A stretch of 26,836 nt of DNA from an uncultured Chitinophagaceae bacterium (lineage in GTDB: Bacteria; Bacteroidota; Bacteroidia; Chitinophagales; Chitinophagaceae): the NCBI GenBank assembly GCA_946885665.1, contig CAMPGT010000020.1, positions 1 through 26,836 of the forward strand. Direction: 5' to 3'. Below are positions 1-6,994 of the stretch, in pieces (position 1 is the stretch's first letter; the number at the start of each line of letters is the position of its first letter). Made by a program: the position numbers and the translations under genes. Under the pieces are notes generated by a model. That model saw only the letters and a list, made by a program, of their open reading frames with translations, did not search any database and was not told the DNA's origin.

Positions 1-29
1 AAGAATCCCGGCTTCGAGCCGGGATTCTT
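1..29. terminator. Perfect 13-bp hairpin, probable terminator of an upstream gene
   Basis: Bases 1-13 are the exact reverse complement of bases 17-29, with a 3-base TCG loop (or a 5-base loop if the last A-T pair is open). The stem centre is GC-rich (CCCGGC) and its ends are AAGAA and TTCTT, so it could act in both directions. It lies 29 bases before pheA. No long U-run follows on the plus strand, so intrinsic termination is inferred from stem strength and position only. It may end a gene that lies outside the left edge. Confidence 0.6.
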
Positions 30-58
30 GCATTATAACATGTAAGGAACACAAACGG

Positions 59-931
59 ATGAAAAAAGACATCAAGTCGCCAGTGGCAAAAAAGCCATTT
101 CCCACGGGCAAGGTCTCTATCCAGGGATATGAAGGCAGCTTTCACCAGGCTGCGGCCCGGAATTTTTTTGGCGATGGGGTAGAAGTGATCCCCTGTGCAA
201 CCTTCAGGGAGGTCGTAAAAATCGCCGCCAACCCGAAAGAGAGTACCGGCGGCGTAATGGCCATCGAAAATTCAATTGCAGGAAGCATCCTTCCAAATTA
301 CAACCTCCTGCAGAAAAGCGGACTTACCATAGTGGGTGAGGTGTACCTCCAGATCCGGCAGCATCTCATGGTGAACCGCGGCGTTACGCTCAACGACATC
401 CGCGAGGTGCATTCACATCACATGGCCATACAGCAGTGCCTCGAATACCTCGACAAGCATAGCTGGAAATTGGTGGAAACGGAAGACACCGCACTGAGCG
501 CAAAACTGGTGCACCAGCACAAAAGCAAACACATTGCCGCGATAGCCAGCAGGCTCGCAGCCGAATTATTCGAACTGGAGGTGATTGCCCCCAATATCCA
601 GACGATGAAGAATAACTATACACGGTTCCTTATTCTTCAGCCGCAAAAAGTGCATGAGGCGATTGAAGATGCCAATAAGGCAAGTGTAAACTTCCACACC
701 GACCATTCGAAAGGAAGCCTTGCAAGAGTACTGACAAGAATTGCTGAAATGGGCATTAATTTGAGCAAGCTGCAAAGCTTTCCCATACCCGGCAGCGACT
801 GGCAATATTCATTTCATGCGGATATGGAATTTGACAGCGTGGAACAATTTGAAAAAGTGATCGATGACATCAGGCCGGTCACCGAAGATCTAAAGGTATA
901 CGGCGTGTATCGCAAAGGAGAAACCTATTAA
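59..931 (+). CDS. pheA: Prephenate dehydratase (monofunctional, with ACT domain)
   Basis: Converts prephenate to phenylpyruvate, the committed step to phenylalanine, in the cytoplasm. The 290-residue protein has the dehydratase fold at about residues 18-195. It contains the IENSIAGS motif (69-76) and the catalytic TRF triad (188-190) that mark this family. A C-terminal ACT domain follows (about 207-285), with GSLARVL where GALA is usual and LQSFP where the ESRP motif would be, so phenylalanine feedback binding is likely but altered. No chorismate mutase domain is present at the N terminus; that activity is fused to the DAHP synthase further down the cluster. The ATG at 59 has a purine-rich AAGGAA about 9 bases upstream. 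The TAA stop lies inside the first unit of a heptamer repeat. The family call is secure. Confidence 0.93.
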   Translation: MKKDIKSPVAKKPFPTGKVSIQGYEGSFHQAAARNFFGDGVEVIPCATFREVVKIAANPKESTGGVMAIENSIAGSILPNYNLLQKSGLTIVGEVYLQIRQHLMVNRGVTLNDIREVHSHHMAIQQCLEYLDKHSWKLVETEDTALSAKLVHQHKSKHIAAIASRLAAELFELEVIAPNIQTMKNNYTRFLILQPQKVHEAIEDANKASVNFHTDHSKGSLARVLTRIAEMGINLSKLQSFPIPGSDWQYSFHADMEFDSVEQFEKVIDDIRPVTEDLKVYGVYRKGETY

Positions 932-1028
932 AAAACTGAAAACTTAAAACCTGAGCTATGTATCATTGGTCTGGCAATAGTATGCTTTCAAAACCTGTCA
1001 CTTTTAACTTTTAAGTTTTCACTTTTAA
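928..1028. repeat. AT-rich heptamer inverted-repeat element, copy 1
   Basis: Two arms built of 7-base units flank a spacer of about 45 bases. The left arm (928-955) reads as in-phase units TTAAAAA, ACTGAAA and ACTTAAA, ending in a degenerate ACCTGAG. The right arm (1001-1028) reads as CTTTTAA twice, then GTTTTCA, then CTTTTAA. The arms are approximate reverse complements, so a transcript could fold with a purine-rich strand followed by a pyrimidine-rich strand. The element fills most of the gap between pheA and the aminotransferase gene and begins on the pheA stop codon. The repeat is seen directly; any function is unknown. Confidence 0.7.
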
Positions 1029-1039
1029 CCTAGTCAAAC

Positions 1040-2203
1040 ATGACGACCTCTCAACGTCTCAACGGCATCGGCGAATATTACTTCTCACAAAAGCTGCGCG
1101 AAATTGCAAAGCTGAATAGTGAAGGGAAGGATATTATCAATCTCGGCATCGGCAGTCCGGATTTGCCGCCGCATCCTGATGTGATCCACACCTTACAGGA
1201 GGAGGCAGCATCTCCTTCGGCGCATGGATACCAGGGATACAAGGGTGTGCCCGCGTTGCGAAACGCATTTGCTTCGTGGTACAGGAAATGGTATGCGGTT
1301 GATCTCGACCCGGAAACCGAGATCCTGCCGCTGATCGGTTCCAAAGAAGGCATCATGCACATTTGCATGACGTACCTCGAAAGCGGCGACCAGGTTTTGG
1401 TGCCCAACCCCGGTTATCCTACCTACAGCAGCGCGGTAAAACTGGCGGGCGGTGAATGTATCAGTTATGAACTGACCGAACAAAATAACTGGAAGCCAGA
1501 TTTTCAACAACTGCAGCAACTGGCATCTGCTAATAAAAAGCTGAAGCTGATGTTCGTCAACTATCCGCACATGCCAACCGGGCAGTTGCCGGATAAAGAA
1601 TTGTTTGAACAGATCGTGCGCTTTGCGAAGAAAAATAAGATTTTGGTGTGTCATGATAATCCATACAGTTTCATTTTGAACGATGCGCCGGTGAGCATTC
1701 TCTCCGTCGAAGGCGCAAAAGAAGTTGCGGTCGAACTCAATTCTTTGAGCAAGTCGCACAACATGGCCGGCTGGCGGATTGGCGCACTATGCGGCGCGAA
1801 GCAGGTGATTGATGATGTGCTCAGGTTTAAATCCAATATGGACAGCGGCATGTTCCTGCCCCTGCAGCTCGCGGCGGCAAAGGCCCTGCAGCTTGGTAAA
1901 GACTGGCACCTGCAACTGAATGAAACCTATGGAGAGCGGAAGAAGCTGGTGATGGAATTATTAAACGCCATCAACTGCAAGGCGGCGCCCGGGCAGGCGG
2001 GATTGTTTGTGTGGGCGAAGGTTCCGGTGGCGTATAAAGACGGGTATGCACTGAGTGATGAACTGTTATATGAAACGAACGTATTCATAACGCCCGGCGG
2101 AATATTCGGATCGGCGGGGGAACAATACATCAGGATAAGTCTCTGCACAACAGAAGAAAAATTAAACATGGCCATAAAAAGGGTTCAAAAAATAAAGGCA
2201 TGA
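1040..2203 (+). CDS. Class I/II PLP-dependent aminotransferase, probable aromatic aminotransferase
   Basis: Fold type I aminotransferase of 387 residues. The Schiff-base lysine is expected at K238 in SLSKSHNMAGWRIG. Other family marks are PNPGYPTY (122-129), NYPHMPTG (174-181, a variant of the usual NPNNPTG), HDNPYS (205-210, with the PLP-contacting Asp and Tyr) and the C-terminal arginine in YIRISL, which binds the substrate carboxylate. The position between prephenate dehydratase and prephenate dehydrogenase suggests it transaminates phenylpyruvate and 4-hydroxyphenylpyruvate. The sequence class also includes LL-diaminopimelate and alanine/aspartate aminotransferases, so substrate specificity is an inference from context. 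Its stop overlaps the tyrA start by four bases (ATGA), which implies translational coupling. Confidence 0.88.
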   Translation: MTTSQRLNGIGEYYFSQKLREIAKLNSEGKDIINLGIGSPDLPPHPDVIHTLQEEAASPSAHGYQGYKGVPALRNAFASWYRKWYAVDLDPETEILPLIGSKEGIMHICMTYLESGDQVLVPNPGYPTYSSAVKLAGGECISYELTEQNNWKPDFQQLQQLASANKKLKLMFVNYPHMPTGQLPDKELFEQIVRFAKKNKILVCHDNPYSFILNDAPVSILSVEGAKEVAVELNSLSKSHNMAGWRIGALCGAKQVIDDVLRFKSNMDSGMFLPLQLAAAKALQLGKDWHLQLNETYGERKKLVMELLNAINCKAAPGQAGLFVWAKVPVAYKDGYALSDELLYETNVFITPGGIFGSAGEQYIRISLCTTEEKLNMAIKRVQKIKA

Positions 2204-3039
2204 TTGTCGCAATAATCGGTATCGGATTAATAGGAGGCTCCATGGCGCTTGCGCTGCGGGAGCTCGGCGTTGCCTCCAAAGTAATAGGCGTGGAAGCCAG
2301 CGAGGAGCACCGCAAAAAGGCGGTGGAGCTGAGGCTTGTTGATGAAACGGCGGAACTCGAAGAAGCCGTTGCTGCGGCAGACCTGGTGATAGTGGCCATA
2401 CCGGTACATTCTACCGAAGAGTTGCTGCCCCGCCTGCTCGACCTTGTAGACAACCAGGTGGTGATGGATGTAAGTTCCACCAAGGAAACGATCCTTAACG
2501 CAGTGGCCGCTCATCCGAAAAGAGGCAGGTTTGTTTCTACCCACCCGATGTGGGGAACCGAATACAGCGGTCCCGAAGCCGCGGTTCGCAATGCATTTCA
2601 CGGGAAAGTTACCGTCATCACCGGTAAGGAGCAGTCTGCTGGCAGCGCAGTGGAAATGGTGGAGGACCTGTACCGCAAACTCGGAATGACCATCCTCTAC
2701 ATGGATGCGGCATCGCACGACATTCACGCGGCGTATGTGAGCCACATATCACACATCACTTCGTTCGCGCTGGCAAACACCGTTTTAGAGAAAGAAAAGG
2801 AAGAAGACACGATTTTTGCGATGGCCAGCGCGGGGTTTGAGAGCACCGTGAGGCTCGCAAAAAGCAACCCCGCGATGTGGGTGCAGATCTTCATGCAGAA
2901 CAGGGAAAATATACTGGATGTGCTCAATGAACATATTTCGCAGCTCAGGAAATTCAAAAGCTGCCTGGAAAAGGAAAATGAGAGCTATTTGGCCGAATTG
3001 ATAGTGAATGCCAATAAGATAAGGAAGATACTGAAATAA
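2200..3039 (+). CDS. tyrA: Prephenate dehydrogenase
   Basis: Oxidises and decarboxylates prephenate to 4-hydroxyphenylpyruvate for tyrosine synthesis. The 279-residue protein opens with a Rossmann nucleotide-binding motif, GIGLIGGS (7-14), followed by an acidic residue (VE, 31-32) after strand 2, which favours NAD+. The active-site segment STHPMWGTEYSG (113-124) carries the conserved histidine H115. The dimerising helical domain contains the HAAYVSHISH signature. Neither a chorismate mutase nor an ACT domain is attached, so feedback control is probably exerted elsewhere, for instance on the DAHP synthase-mutase fusion. The start is fixed by the ATGA overlap with the preceding aminotransferase gene. 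Confidence 0.93.
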   Translation: MIVAIIGIGLIGGSMALALRELGVASKVIGVEASEEHRKKAVELRLVDETAELEEAVAAADLVIVAIPVHSTEELLPRLLDLVDNQVVMDVSSTKETILNAVAAHPKRGRFVSTHPMWGTEYSGPEAAVRNAFHGKVTVITGKEQSAGSAVEMVEDLYRKLGMTILYMDAASHDIHAAYVSHISHITSFALANTVLEKEKEEDTIFAMASAGFESTVRLAKSNPAMWVQIFMQNRENILDVLNEHISQLRKFKSCLEKENESYLAELIVNANKIRKILK

Positions 3040-3041
3040 GG

Positions 3042-3049
3042 TACCTTTG
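3042..3049 (+). promoter_or_regulatory. Putative -7 promoter box (TACCTTTG) of the helicase gene
   Basis: TACCTTTG matches the TAnnTTTG -7 element used by the primary sigma factor of Bacteroidota. It sits 21 bases before the helicase ATG, in the 31-base gap after tyrA. No TTG -33 box is found at the preferred spacing, so strength is uncertain. It would let the helicase, and perhaps downstream aro genes, be expressed separately from pheA-tyrA. Confidence 0.5.
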
Positions 3050-3070
3050 CGAAAAATTTAAAAGATATAT

Positions 3071-4729
3071 ATGACGACATTTGAAGGGTTAGGTTTAGAT
3101 TCCAGGCTGGTTCAGGCGACCGATTCGTTGGGATTTACTCAACCCACACCAATACAGGAACAGGCTATACCTGTATTAATCAGTGGTACGAAGGATCTTG
3201 TGGGTTTGGCCCAGACCGGTACTGGAAAAACTGCCGCCTTTGGTCTTCCTCTGCTGCATCTGCTGGATGCGGAGAAGAGACATCCACAGGCACTGGTGGT
3301 ATGCCCTACCCGTGAATTGTGCATGCAGATCGTAAACGAGATTGAATCATTTAAAAAGTTTATTCCGAAAGTACAAATACTTGCCGTTTATGGCGGTACA
3401 CCAATCGGCTCACAAATCAGGGAACTGAAAAGAGGTGTGCACATTGTTGTGGCCACACCCGGCAGGCTGATAGACCTGATAGAAAGAAAAGCGATTGACC
3501 TTGGACAGATACAATACGTGGTGCTGGATGAGGCCGATGAAATGCTGAACATGGGATTCCAGGACGACATAGAATTCATCCTCCAAAACACACCGCAAAG
3601 AGATTCGACGTGGCTGTTCAGCGCAACCATGCCTCCCGAGATACGCCGCGTAAGCAAAAAGTACATGAAGAGCCCGGTGGAAGTGACGGTGGGCAAGGTG
3701 AATACAGCGAATAAAAACATTGACCACCAATATTACATTACGAATGCGCAGCACCGCTATGAAACACTGAAGCGGCTGATAGATTTCAATCCCGGCATCT
3801 ACGGGATCGTTTTCACGCGTACGAAAGCCGATGCGCAGTCGATCGCCGAAAAGCTGACGCGCGAAGGCTACGACATAGATGCGCTGCATGGCGACCTCAC
3901 GCAGCAGCAGCGCGACAAGGTGATGGGCGACTTCCGGGACAAGACGCTCCAGTTGCTCATCGCGACCGACGTTGCCGCGCGCGGCATCGACGTTCAGGGC
4001 ATCACGCACGTCATCAATTATGAACTGCCCGACGATGTGGAAGTGTACACACACAGGAGTGGAAGAACAGGGCGTGCCGGGCTCACCGGCATATGCATGT
4101 CAATCGTTCACTCCCGCGAAATAGGAAAGCTGAAACAGATTGAAAGAATGGTGCAGTCTCCCTTTCATAAGCTGGAGATCCCGGCGGGAAAGGACGTTTG
4201 CCGCAAGCAGTTCTTCAATTTCATGGATAAGCTGCTGGCTGCAGATATCAGTCATGGTGGTTACGAAAGCTATGTGCCGATGCTCGAGGAAAAATTTGCG
4301 GACATCAGCAAGGAAGAAGTTTTGAAACGTGTTGCAGCCATGGAATTCAACAGGTTCCTGAAATATTATGAAAACGCCGAGGACCTGAACGTGAGGGAAC
4401 GCGTGCGGCAGCCGTGGGACAGGCAAGAGGCGAGGACCTTTGGCGGCGACAGAAGGCGCGACACGAGGGGAAGGGAGTATGGCGGCAACGGCGACTCGAC
4501 CAAACTGTTCGTGAACCTTGGTACCAAGGATGGCTTTTACAAGGCGAGCTTCCTGCAGTTTATTCTCGACATGAGCGACCTCAGCAAGGATGTGCTGGGC
4601 AGAATAGATATGAAAGAGATGAATAGCTGGATAGAGATAGAAAGGGGTGCGGCGCACAAAATGATCCGCGCGATTGACGGAAAGAACTACAGGGGAAGAA
4701 GGATCAGGATGAATGAGGCGAATAGGTAG
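3071..4729 (+). CDS. DEAD-box ATP-dependent RNA helicase with DbpA-type C-terminal RNA-binding domain
   Basis: An RNA helicase of 552 residues, likely acting in ribosome assembly or mRNA unwinding in the cold. All core motifs are present: Q motif FTQPTPIQ (22-29), motif I AQTGTGKT (47-54), PTREL (79-83), TPGR (129-132), DEAD (153-156), SAT (184-186), ATDVAARGID and HRSGRTGRAG. A basic, Gly/Arg-rich linker (about 445-475) precedes a DbpA RNA-binding domain (about 476-550) that begins TKLFVNLG. This layout matches the CsdA/DeaD-DbpA group, and the exact orthology is not settled. It is embedded in an otherwise biosynthetic cluster. Its TAG stop is provided by the first unit of a GC-rich heptamer repeat. 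Confidence 0.93.
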   Translation: MTTFEGLGLDSRLVQATDSLGFTQPTPIQEQAIPVLISGTKDLVGLAQTGTGKTAAFGLPLLHLLDAEKRHPQALVVCPTRELCMQIVNEIESFKKFIPKVQILAVYGGTPIGSQIRELKRGVHIVVATPGRLIDLIERKAIDLGQIQYVVLDEADEMLNMGFQDDIEFILQNTPQRDSTWLFSATMPPEIRRVSKKYMKSPVEVTVGKVNTANKNIDHQYYITNAQHRYETLKRLIDFNPGIYGIVFTRTKADAQSIAEKLTREGYDIDALHGDLTQQQRDKVMGDFRDKTLQLLIATDVAARGIDVQGITHVINYELPDDVEVYTHRSGRTGRAGLTGICMSIVHSREIGKLKQIERMVQSPFHKLEIPAGKDVCRKQFFNFMDKLLAADISHGGYESYVPMLEEKFADISKEEVLKRVAAMEFNRFLKYYENAEDLNVRERVRQPWDRQEARTFGGDRRRDTRGREYGGNGDSTKLFVNLGTKDGFYKASFLQFILDMSDLSKDVLGRIDMKEMNSWIEIERGAAHKMIRAIDGKNYRGRRIRMNEANR

Positions 4730-4752
4730 TGGGTAGAGGGTAGTAGGGAGTT
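4725..4752 (+). repeat. GC-class heptamer repeat, half element (purine arm only)
   Basis: Four in-phase 7-base units (GGTAGTG, GGTAGAG, GGTAGTA, GGGAGTT) run without interruption from inside the helicase stop region. The first unit contains the TAG stop codon (4727-4729). The unit matches the purine arm of the complete element at 5877-5911. No matching pyrimidine arm follows before the next ATG at 4785. Confidence 0.65.
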
Positions 4753-4784
4753 GTAACAAAACAAACAACAATTTTAATATAACA

Positions 4785-5870
4785 ATGGAACAAACATTAA
4801 CCAGCGGTGCAGGCATTGAGAAGGTATGGGCAAAGAGGCCCCTCATCATTTCGGGCCCCTGCAGCGCTGAAACTGAAACGCAGGTAATTGAAACTGCAAC
4901 ACGATTGGCCAAAACCGGTAAAGTAGATGCCCTGCGTGCCGGTATATGGAAACCCCGCACACGTCCGGGCAGCTTTGAAGGCATCGGCACAAAGGGCCTG
5001 CCCTGGTTGCAGCAGGCGCGAAAAGTCACCGGCCTCCCTTTGGCCGTGGAAGTGGCCACCGGCAAACAGGTAGAAGATGCACTGCATTTCGATATAGATA
5101 TTTTATGGATAGGAGCCAGAACAACCGTCAACCCGTTTAGCGTGCAGGAAGTGGCAGATGCACTTCGCGGAGCAAACGTACCGGTGCTCATCAAAAATCC
5201 CATCAACCCCGATCTGGAATTGTGGACAGGCGCGGTAGAAAGAGTGGCGAAGGCCGGCATAAAAAACATCGGCCTTATACACCGTGGTTTTTCTTCTTAC
5301 GGAAATACAGAGTACCGCAATGCGCCGATGTGGCACCTTGCCATTGAAATGAAACGCCGCAATCCCGAGATGATGATCATCAACGATCCTTCCCACATCT
5401 GCGGACGAAGAGACATTCTGATGGATGTTGCGCAGAAAGCCATCGACCTCGACTTCGACGGTCTGATGATCGAAAGTCACATAGATCCCGACAATGCATG
5501 GAGCGATGCCAAGCAGCAGGTTACGCCCGAAAAGCTCGCCGAAATGCTCGACTTGATCGTTTGGCGCAAGGAAGATATTAATTCGGAAGCTTACCACCAG
5601 GCGCTTGAAAAATTAAGACAGCAGATCAATCATCTCGATGATGAGCTGCTGCAATTGCTCGGTCAGCGTATGAAGATTGCTGATAAGATCGGCGAATTCA
5701 AAAAGAACAATGACATCACCATCCTTCAAACCAACCGCTGGAACGAAATTCTGGAGAAGGCATATAAGAAAGGCGACAACCTCGGCCTCACCCGTGAGTT
5801 CATCACGAAATACTTTGACGCCGTGCACATGGAGAGCATCAATCATCAGAATAAGATTATGAACAGCTAG
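4785..5870 (+). CDS. Bifunctional 3-deoxy-7-phosphoheptulonate synthase / chorismate mutase
   Basis: Two enzymes of the aromatic pathway joined in one 361-residue chain. Residues about 1-260 form a type Ib DAHP synthase, the KDO8P-synthase-like form, with IISGPCSAE (21-29), RAGIWKPRTRPGSF (51-64), LIHRGFSSYG and the DPSH metal-site segment. This part condenses phosphoenolpyruvate and erythrose 4-phosphate. Residues about 270-355 form an all-helical AroQ chorismate mutase, visible as LRQQINHLDDELLQLLGQR followed by KIGEFKK. In relatives with this fusion the mutase domain can relay feedback inhibition by chorismate or prephenate; that is family knowledge and is not shown here. Neither pheA nor tyrA in the cluster has a mutase domain, so this fusion probably supplies it. 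Confidence 0.93.
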   Translation: MEQTLTSGAGIEKVWAKRPLIISGPCSAETETQVIETATRLAKTGKVDALRAGIWKPRTRPGSFEGIGTKGLPWLQQARKVTGLPLAVEVATGKQVEDALHFDIDILWIGARTTVNPFSVQEVADALRGANVPVLIKNPINPDLELWTGAVERVAKAGIKNIGLIHRGFSSYGNTEYRNAPMWHLAIEMKRRNPEMMIINDPSHICGRRDILMDVAQKAIDLDFDGLMIESHIDPDNAWSDAKQQVTPEKLAEMLDLIVWRKEDINSEAYHQALEKLRQQINHLDDELLQLLGQRMKIADKIGEFKKNNDITILQTNRWNEILEKAYKKGDNLGLTREFITKYFDAVHMESINHQNKIMNS

Positions 5871-5876
5871 CGAATT

Positions 5877-5960
5877 GGCAATAGGCAATGGGGAGTAGGG
5901 AGTAGGGAGTTTGGCCAACCAAATAATTGCCCATTGCCCACTGCCCATTGCCTATTCCCC
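5877..5960. repeat. GC-rich heptamer inverted-repeat element, complete copy
   Basis: The left arm (5877-5911) is five consecutive 7-base units: GGCAATA, GGCAATG, GGGAGTA twice and GGGAGTT. The right arm (5926-5960) is five units: ATTGCCC twice, ACTGCCC, ATTGCCT and ATTCCCC. The right-arm units are reverse complements of the left-arm family (consensus RGGSART). A 14-base spacer (5912-5925) separates the arms, and the palindrome TTGGCCAA (5911-5918) straddles the end of the left arm. The element occupies nearly the whole gap between the DAHP synthase-mutase stop and the aroB start. Transcribed, it could form a long imperfect hairpin. Confidence 0.75.
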
Positions 5961-5971
5961 ATCACACCTAC

Positions 5972-6994
5972 ATGCAACAAAAACAATTCTCCTTCTCCAA
6001 TAAATCAACCACCTGCTATTTCAACGCCGGCTTCGGCATGATTGATGAAATTGCTGATCCCGCAACCACCATATTCATCACCGATGAAAATATCATTGCC
6101 GGGCACAGGAATAGATTCGATAACCGAAGGGTGATCGTGATAACTCCCGGTGAGGCCAATAAAACCCAGGCAACGGTTGATTCGATCGTTACACAATTGA
6201 TTCAGCTCGAAGCCGACAGGAAATTCACGATCGTAGGAGTGGGTGGCGGCGTTGTCACGGATCTTAGCGGCTATGCCGCATCGATATACATGCGGGGGCT
6301 GCGTTTTGGTTTTGTGCCTGTTTCGCTGCTGGCCATGGTGGATGCATCCATCGGTGGAAAAAACGGCGTTGACGTGGGCCCATATAAAAACCTGGTGGGC
6401 ACGATCAGGCAGCCGGACTTTTTACTGTACGACAGCTCATTTCTCTCTACACTGCCGCAGAGCGAATGGATCAACGGTTTTGCAGAAATCATTAAGCATG
6501 CCTGCATCAAGGATACGGCTTTGTTCAATGAGCTTGAAAAAAATTCAGTTGACACCTATCGGAGCAAACAGGCCCTTCTCAACGCCCTGATACAGCGCAA
6601 CGCGGAAATAAAATGCGGTGTTGTGATGAATGACGAATTTGAAAAAGGAGAAAGGAAACTGCTGAACTTTGGCCATACCTGGGGGCATGCCATCGAAACG
6701 AAATTAAACATTCCGCACGGGCACGCGGTGGCCGTAGGTATGGTGATGGCCTGCCGGCTGTCGGAAAAAATAAATGGCTTTAAAGAAACGGACCGGGTGA
6801 TGGCCTTGTTGAAGAAGTACGGGTTGCCGGTTGCCGCGGAAGCAGATACGAAAGAAGTATTTAAAGTGTTGAAGATGGATAAGAAGAAAGACAGCGGAGC
6901 GATGAATTATATTTTGCTGAACAATATCGGCGACGCCGCGGTACATCGAATTTCAATAGACGAACTGGAGAAAATGATCGAGCAATGCAAGTAA
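5972..6994 (+). CDS. aroB: 3-dehydroquinate synthase
   Basis: Cyclises DAHP to 3-dehydroquinate with NAD+ and a divalent metal. From the chosen start the protein has 340 residues, normal for AroB. The nucleotide-binding segment VGVGGGVVTDLSGYAA, the DASIGGKNGVD loop, and the metal-binding Glu in GFAEIIKHA (E172) with histidines in FGHTWGHAIE and PHGHAVAVG are all visible. An in-frame ATG at 5927 would add 15 residues encoded by the heptamer repeat (Pro, His and Cys rich, unlike any AroB N terminus). The ATG at 5972, giving MQQKQFSF, is therefore preferred. The last 10 bases overlap the aroA start, indicating coupled translation. Confidence 0.93.
   Translation: MQQKQFSFSNKSTTCYFNAGFGMIDEIADPATTIFITDENIIAGHRNRFDNRRVIVITPGEANKTQATVDSIVTQLIQLEADRKFTIVGVGGGVVTDLSGYAASIYMRGLRFGFVPVSLLAMVDASIGGKNGVDVGPYKNLVGTIRQPDFLLYDSSFLSTLPQSEWINGFAEIIKHACIKDTALFNELEKNSVDTYRSKQALLNALIQRNAEIKCGVVMNDEFEKGERKLLNFGHTWGHAIETKLNIPHGHAVAVGMVMACRLSEKINGFKETDRVMALLKKYGLPVAAEADTKEVFKVLKMDKKKDSGAMNYILLNNIGDAAVHRISIDELEKMIEQCK

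Noticed and set aside
4100..5269. Long minus-strand open frame (389 codons) spanning the end of the helicase gene and the start of the DAHP synthase gene
   Set aside because: It lies antisense to two well-supported genes, runs through the intergenic repeat, and its product is a low-complexity string with no recognisable motif.
5927..5971. Upstream in-frame ATG for aroB, adding 15 residues
   Set aside because: The extension is encoded by the heptamer repeat and reads as Pro/His/Cys-rich sequence. AroB proteins begin close to the MQQKQFSF start at 5972.
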